Positions 23,414-26,944 of a stretch of 26,944 nt of DNA are shown here, piece by piece. Numbering within the stretch: position 1 is the stretch's first letter; every line of letters starts with the position of its first letter. A program made the translations under genes and the position numbers. Source of the DNA: CAYRZL01 sp964428795. GTDB taxonomy: Bacteria > Bacillota > Clostridia > Lachnospirales > Lachnospiraceae. The stretch covers positions 1 to 26,944 of the forward strand of contig CAYRZL010000031.1 of the NCBI GenBank assembly GCA_964428795.1, given 5' to 3'. The notes below the pieces were generated by a model. The model worked only from the letters and a program-made list of their open reading frames with translations, was not told where the DNA came from and did not search any database.

Positions 23414-23437
23414 CCAATCACTATCTAATATGATTGG
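23414..23437 (+). other. Hairpin between ribosome site and ATG of the ABC ATPase
   Basis: CCAATCA (23414-23420) and TGATTGG (23431-23437) form a perfect 7-bp stem with a 10-base loop, ending exactly at ATG 23438. The only good ribosome site, AAAGGGG (23402-23408 region), lies just before the hairpin. Folded, the hairpin would bring that site to about 6 bases from the ATG. Confidence 0.4.
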
Positions 23438-24364
23438 ATGATACGTGGTTTTATGGAATATGTATTGCAAACAAAAAATCTGAAGAAAAAATATCGGGAT
23501 TTTGAGGCTCTCCGAGGGTTGGATATGAATGTACCCAGAGGCTCGATTTACGGATTTGTGGGGAAAAACGGAGCCGGAAAGACGACTCTGTTCCGACAGG
23601 TCTGCGGGCTGCAGGAACCGACGTCGGGAGAATACCTGATTTATGGAAGAAGCAGCAAAGATAAGGAGATCATAAAGTACAGAAAGAGAATGGGAGCGGT
23701 GGTCGAGACGCCTTCCATTTACCGGGAGATGACGGGAGAGGACAATTTGAAACAGCAGTACCGTATTTTAGGGCTGCCTTCCTTTGACGATATTCCCGAT
23801 CTGCTAAAACTGGTTGGACTTGAGGATACAGGGAAAAAGAAAACAAAAAACTTTTCCCTTGGTATGCGGCAGAGGCTTGGTATTGCGGTTTGTCTGGCAG
23901 GTAATCCGGATTTTCTGATGCTGGATGAGCCAATCAATGGACTGGACCCGGAGGGAATCATCGAAATGCGGGAACTGATTCTGAAACTGAACCGGGAACG
24001 GGGTATCACAATCCTGATCTCCAGCCATATTCTGGATGAACTGGCAAAGATTGCTACCCATTTTGGTTTTATTGACAAAGGAAAAATCGTGCAGGAGATT
24101 ACGATGGAGGAGTTGGAGCATGAGTGCCGGAAAAGAACCCGCATAGTAGTGACAAAAGCATCTGTATTAAGTCAGACACTGGATGAGTTTAGCCTGGAGC
24201 ATACGATGCTGTCTGGTATGGAGGCTAATGTGTTCGGTGAGATCAATATCACAGGGCTGGTTCTGAAGCTTGCGGAGAGGGACTGTCGAGTTACATCTTT
24301 TACGGAACAGGAAGAAACTCTGGAGAGCTATTTTATGAATTTGGTGGGGGCAAGAAAAAAATGA
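23438..24364 (+). CDS. ABC transporter ATPase of the BcrA/LanF (bacitracin/lantibiotic resistance) type
   Basis: 308 residues. Walker A is GKNGAGKTT, signature FSLGMRQRLGIA, Walker B FLMLDEPINGLDPEG, and the switch His is in ISSHILDEL. The C-terminal part, about 210-308, is the regulatory tail of this subfamily. It pairs with the two permeases encoded next to export or expel peptide antibiotics, giving self-immunity or resistance. ATG 23438 is reached from AAAGGGG across a hairpin. The in-frame ATG at 23453 (MEYVLQTKNLKKKY) resembles the usual family start and may be the real one. The last four bases overlap the next gene (ATGA). Confidence 0.92.
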   Translation: MIRGFMEYVLQTKNLKKKYRDFEALRGLDMNVPRGSIYGFVGKNGAGKTTLFRQVCGLQEPTSGEYLIYGRSSKDKEIIKYRKRMGAVVETPSIYREMTGEDNLKQQYRILGLPSFDDIPDLLKLVGLEDTGKKKTKNFSLGMRQRLGIAVCLAGNPDFLMLDEPINGLDPEGIIEMRELILKLNRERGITILISSHILDELAKIATHFGFIDKGKIVQEITMEELEHECRKRTRIVVTKASVLSQTLDEFSLEHTMLSGMEANVFGEINITGLVLKLAERDCRVTSFTEQEETLESYFMNLVGARKK

Positions 24365-25182
24365 TGAAATCATTGAAATCGAATCTGGCGCGTCTGCTTT
24401 TGAATGGGATTTTCCAGATTGATTTTGCAGGATCAGCTTTTGTCGGCATTTTGTGTGTGGTTTGGGGACGGGTTTTTGTCATTGCGACGAAGGATGGATA
24501 TGAAATGTCAGGTATGCCTGTCCCAGACAGTATTTTTGGACTGGATGCGCATTTTCTGGCATTTGTAAATGTAATAGCAGTTGCGGTGACGGCATTCTGC
24601 AGCGTCTATGTAAGCTCAGATTATAAGAATGGAACGCTGAGGAATAAGGTGGTGGCGGGAAGTACCCGGGCGGAGATTTATCTTTCGAATCTTTCCGCAA
24701 ATATAGTGGCGGCGTGCATGATGTTTACAACGTATCTGGTGACAACTTTGTGTACGGGACTTCCGCTCATCGGGACATTTCAGCAGTTTGCACCGGGCAG
24801 GATCATTGCATGGGTTCTGTCTGTCTATTCTGTCATGATTACGTTTGCCGCAATTAGCACATGTATCGCAATGCTGATCTCCAGGCAGGCTCTCGCAATT
24901 GGAGTATCGGTGTGCATGGTATTTGCCGGATTATGTGTCGGTCAGGCTTTTTTAAACAGTCTGACGGATGTTGCTCTGTATTTGGAGGGCAGGGAAAGGA
25001 TGCTGAAACTGGTTTTGTTCCTGGCGGATTTCCTTCCGGGGAGCCAGCTCATGGAGTTTCGTGCATTGAAATATTCTATAGGGAACCTGAATCCTGTCAT
25101 TATCGTCGGGGGATCCGTTGTTTTTACGGTGCTGCTGACGGTGATTGGGCTGGTCCGGTTCCGCAAAAAGGAATTGCTGTGA
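24361..25182 (+). CDS. ABC-2 type permease, first of a paralogous pair
   Basis: 273 residues with about six membrane spans. It begins MMKSLKSNLARLLLNGIFQIDF and has the motif DYKNGTLRNKVVAGSTRAEIYLSN, which is shared with the next gene (EYSDGTVKNKMAAGYSRTEIYLAN). That motif is common in BcrB/LanE/LanG-type permeases. It forms the membrane half of the exporter with its paralogue and the ATPase upstream, to which it is coupled by a 4-base overlap. The C-terminal TM is followed by RFRKKELL, a motif also at the end of the next gene. Confidence 0.85.
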   Translation: MMKSLKSNLARLLLNGIFQIDFAGSAFVGILCVVWGRVFVIATKDGYEMSGMPVPDSIFGLDAHFLAFVNVIAVAVTAFCSVYVSSDYKNGTLRNKVVAGSTRAEIYLSNLSANIVAACMMFTTYLVTTLCTGLPLIGTFQQFAPGRIIAWVLSVYSVMITFAAISTCIAMLISRQALAIGVSVCMVFAGLCVGQAFLNSLTDVALYLEGRERMLKLVLFLADFLPGSQLMEFRALKYSIGNLNPVIIVGGSVVFTVLLTVIGLVRFRKKELL

Positions 25183-25203
25183 CGGGAAAGGACGGTATGA
25201 AAA

Positions 25204-26103
25204 ATGATACGACTATTAAAATCAAATTTCACACGTTTGGAAATGAATGGGATTTTCCGGGTTGGCATCCTGGGTTTGGCAGGAATGGGAGCATTATGCC
25301 CGGTCATCACCGGGTGGATGGTAAACCAACAGAATGAACTTACAAACCTGGCGATAGGAAATCTTTCGGGAGAAGCGCTTTCACTGGATCACTTTCTGTT
25401 TGCATGGGTAATGTTCCTTGCAGGTTATTTTGCGCTGCAGTGCAGCTGTTTTGTGGGAACGGAGTATTCTGACGGTACAGTGAAGAACAAGATGGCGGCC
25501 GGTTATTCCCGGACAGAGATCTATTTGGCAAATTTTATTGTGAATGCGGCAGCAGGCTGTATTTTATTCACAATCTATATCATCCCAGCGTGGTGTGTAG
25601 GGCGCTTATATCTGGGAAAGCTGCAGGTCTTTACGCAAAGTGAGATGGTGATCTATATTCTATTGATGTACGTTCTGATGATTGCACTTGCGGGGATTTG
25701 CACGATGATTTCCATGCTGATATCCAATGAGGCACTTGCGGTGATCCTATGTCTGGCAATTGTGGTAGTTTTGCTGCTGATTTCGATTTGGCTGATCTGG
25801 GAACTGGATACGACTGAATATTTTGAAGCAGTGATTGATGAAGATGATACCTATGTAATCAGAGGTATAACATATCATGTAGGAGATCCAAATCCGTATT
25901 ATGTGGGAGGAATGCGGAGAGTGTTGGACAAATTTTTACTGAATTTCCTTCCGGGGGGAGCATTCATGATTTTTTTTATGTATATGAATGATACGGTGCT
26001 GTTCAGTATGAATGTGGGAATCTGTTTTCTGGGAGCGGTTATTTTTACAGTGGTATCAACAATAGCCGGTGTGGCTTTATTTCAAAGGAAGGAATTGAAA
26101 TAA
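25204..26103 (+). CDS. ABC-2 type permease, second of the pair
   Basis: 299 residues, about six spans, beginning MIRLLKSNFTRLEMNGIFRVGI and ending FQRKELK, parallel to the first permease. Between the fifth and sixth spans it has a longer loop: acidic EAVIDEDDTYVIRG, followed by HVGDPNPYYVGG, where the first permease has a shorter segment. Such loops in LanE/LanG-type permeases may touch the peptide substrate; this is inference. It lies 21 bases after the first permease, with AAAGGACGG upstream. The two permeases clearly arose by duplication and then diverged. Confidence 0.85.
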   Translation: MIRLLKSNFTRLEMNGIFRVGILGLAGMGALCPVITGWMVNQQNELTNLAIGNLSGEALSLDHFLFAWVMFLAGYFALQCSCFVGTEYSDGTVKNKMAAGYSRTEIYLANFIVNAAAGCILFTIYIIPAWCVGRLYLGKLQVFTQSEMVIYILLMYVLMIALAGICTMISMLISNEALAVILCLAIVVVLLLISIWLIWELDTTEYFEAVIDEDDTYVIRGITYHVGDPNPYYVGGMRRVLDKFLLNFLPGGAFMIFFMYMNDTVLFSMNVGICFLGAVIFTVVSTIAGVALFQRKELK

Positions 26104-26115
26104 AAAGGATACAAG

Positions 26116-26424
26116 ATGAAAAATAAAAAATATTATCAATACATCTTCAATCTGCTCCGACCATATAAGGCGAAAATTGCCATATTGTTTATATTAATGG
26201 TTATGACTGCTGTTGGGAATATGTTCATTCCTTTGCTGCAGGAGCAGATTGTGGATGTCGGTATAATCGAAAAACAGATGGATGTACTCTTGCAGTTAGT
26301 GATTTTTTCGGTGGCAATATATATTTTAATTTCTTTTTTGTCGTACATGCAGAATAAAATTCAGGTGACAATCAACTGTGATTTTACAAAAATTTTGGAT
26401 TATTTCGCTCTGGTTTTCTTTTAG
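26116..26424 (+). pseudogene. Truncated ABC exporter (type 1 transmembrane domain), 5' part only
   Basis: The frame begins MKNKKYYQYIFNLLRPYKAKIAIL, with AAAGGA as ribosome site, 12 bases after the second permease. It has the first transmembrane spans of a type 1 exporter (PLLQEQIVDVGIIEKQMDVLL, then VIFSVAIYILISFLSYMQNKIQ). A full half-transporter is about 570-600 residues; here only about 90-95 remain before the sequence changes to a minus-strand group II intron maturase at about 26390-26400. The frame then stops by chance at 26424. No nucleotide-binding domain follows. It might have been a peptide exporter of the same resistance locus. Confidence 0.8.
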
Positions 26425-26694
26425 GTAGGGCAGAAGTTCATCCACCTGCATTCCATCTATTCCACCTTTGCCTCTGTTTGATTTCACTTTTTTATATGCC
26501 TTGTTCAGGTTATCTTTCCGCAAAATCAGTTCCATTAGATTGTCCGTCCAAAAGTCTGTGATGATGTCGTTGTTTTCAGTAATCCGCTGATAGACGGACA
26601 CTTCTGCATACTCTTTCTGTTCCGCAGATACCATTTGCAGATAGTCCTCAATATGAAGTTGTCTGTCCTTAAACCCATCTTTGGTTACATTCAT
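26326..26694 (-). pseudogene. ltrA: N-terminal fragment of a class C group II intron maturase/reverse transcriptase
   Basis: The minus-strand frame starts at ATG 26694. The segment NLMELILRKDNLNKAYKKVK, followed by SNRGKGGIDGMQVDELLPYLKENQ, is the conserved RT0/start of group II intron reverse transcriptases of the class C kind (NLMEQIL...NRAY...GVDGM in characterised relatives). Its first 50 residues are a variable N-terminal extension. After SEII (about 26400) the frame enters unrelated sequence, the ABC exporter gene read backwards, and stops at 26326. The reverse transcriptase catalytic core (YADD), maturase X domain and the intron 3' part are all missing, so it cannot function. Confidence 0.8.
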
Positions 26695-26889
26695 TTACTC
26701 ACATATCCTAAAGTTCAGCCCTTCCCACCACGTTTGCAACCGCAATGGTACTATGGCCTCTGCTGACTTCTCATGATAAATCTTATTTTAACCACAGCCG
26801 CAAATGTTTTATTGCTCTGGCTGTATCCTTCCCACTGCCGGGCGGATTGGGGACTTTCACCCGTTAGAACGTGTGCCCACCGGGCACAC
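26395..26889 (-). mobile_element. 5' fragment of a class C-type group II intron
   Basis: Read on the minus strand, the intron starts at 26889 with GTGTGCCC-GGT-GGGCACAC (a hairpin), then TTCTAACGGGTGAAAGTCCCC, the group II 5' GTGYG and early domain I pattern. Domain I continues to the maturase start at 26694. The fragment is cut at about 26395. The base before it is part of a minus-strand intrinsic terminator, the known target context of class C introns. Domains V and VI and most of the maturase are absent. Confidence 0.75.
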
Positions 26890-26891
26890 CG

Positions 26892-26925
26892 AAAAAAGAC
26901 AGCCCGTAATTGGACTGCCTTTTTT
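26892..26925 (-). terminator. Minus-strand intrinsic terminator at the intron insertion site
   Basis: Minus-strand RNA AAAAGGCAGUCC pairs with GGGCUGUCUUUUUU through 11 base pairs including two G-U pairs, loop AAUUAC. On the + strand the same positions become A-C mismatches, so the terminator is directional and serves a minus-strand gene beyond the right edge. Confidence 0.75.
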
Positions 26926-26944
26926 GTCTTTGATATTCAGTTTT

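Noticed and set aside
24861..25337. 158-codon + strand frame across the two permease genes
   Set aside because: Out of frame with both well-supported permeases and lacking any domain.

Overview
The window looks like chromosomal DNA from a gut Clostridia, most likely a Lachnospiraceae (Blautia / Ruminococcus-like) genome. The call rests on the protein families and gene order (DUF512-der-plsY-gpsA, rho-rpmE-yqhQ-prmC-prfA, DUF4364, TIGR01212), strong AGGAGG ribosome sites, sigma-A promoters, an HrcA/CIRCE site, and a cell-wall repeat of the Lachnospiraceae kind. It is inference from sequence only; no database search was made.

Region 1 (1-5430): the 3' remnant of a surface repeat protein and its terminator, then a tight + strand operon: DUF512/PDZ radical-SAM-like protein, der, plsY, gpsA and a dUTPase-like gene that overlaps gpsA. 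Region 2 (5431-11070): an orphan multi-sugar ABC ATPase (MsmX/UgpC type) closed by a strong terminator, a CdaR/PucR-type regulator, a tail-anchored coiled-coil protein with its own near-consensus promoter, a CBS/DRTGG-regulated family II pyrophosphatase, and a flavin-reductase-like protein. Region 3 (11084-13900): a minus-strand operon, malic enzyme -> TIGR01212 radical SAM -> DUF4364, meeting region 2 at a shared terminator. Region 4 (14000-20430): rho (with a 39-bp tandem repeat expansion in its N-terminal linker), rpmE, yqhQ-prmC-prfA and a MATE transporter. Region 5 (20460-21115): a CIRCE-controlled Hsp20 gene.

Region 6 (21116-26944) is accessory DNA. It begins with a short fragment that looks like the 5' end of a class C group II intron, sitting two bases after the hsp20 terminator. 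Next comes an antimicrobial-peptide-type resistance module: OmpR-type response regulator, small single-TM histidine kinase, BcrA/LanF-like ATPase and two paralogous ABC-2 permeases. The regulator promoter and the ABC promoter carry the same CTTARC boxes at identical distances (39 and 16 bases) from extended -10 elements. That predicts one regulator, most simply the neighbouring response regulator, controlling both. The regulator mRNA has a long leader holding a 27-codon hydrophobic ORF and two mutually exclusive stems. The module ends in an ABC exporter gene truncated by fusion to a 5' fragment of a class C-type group II intron (maturase N-terminus) on the minus strand. That intron also starts two bases after the U-tract of a terminator, here one oriented on the minus strand.
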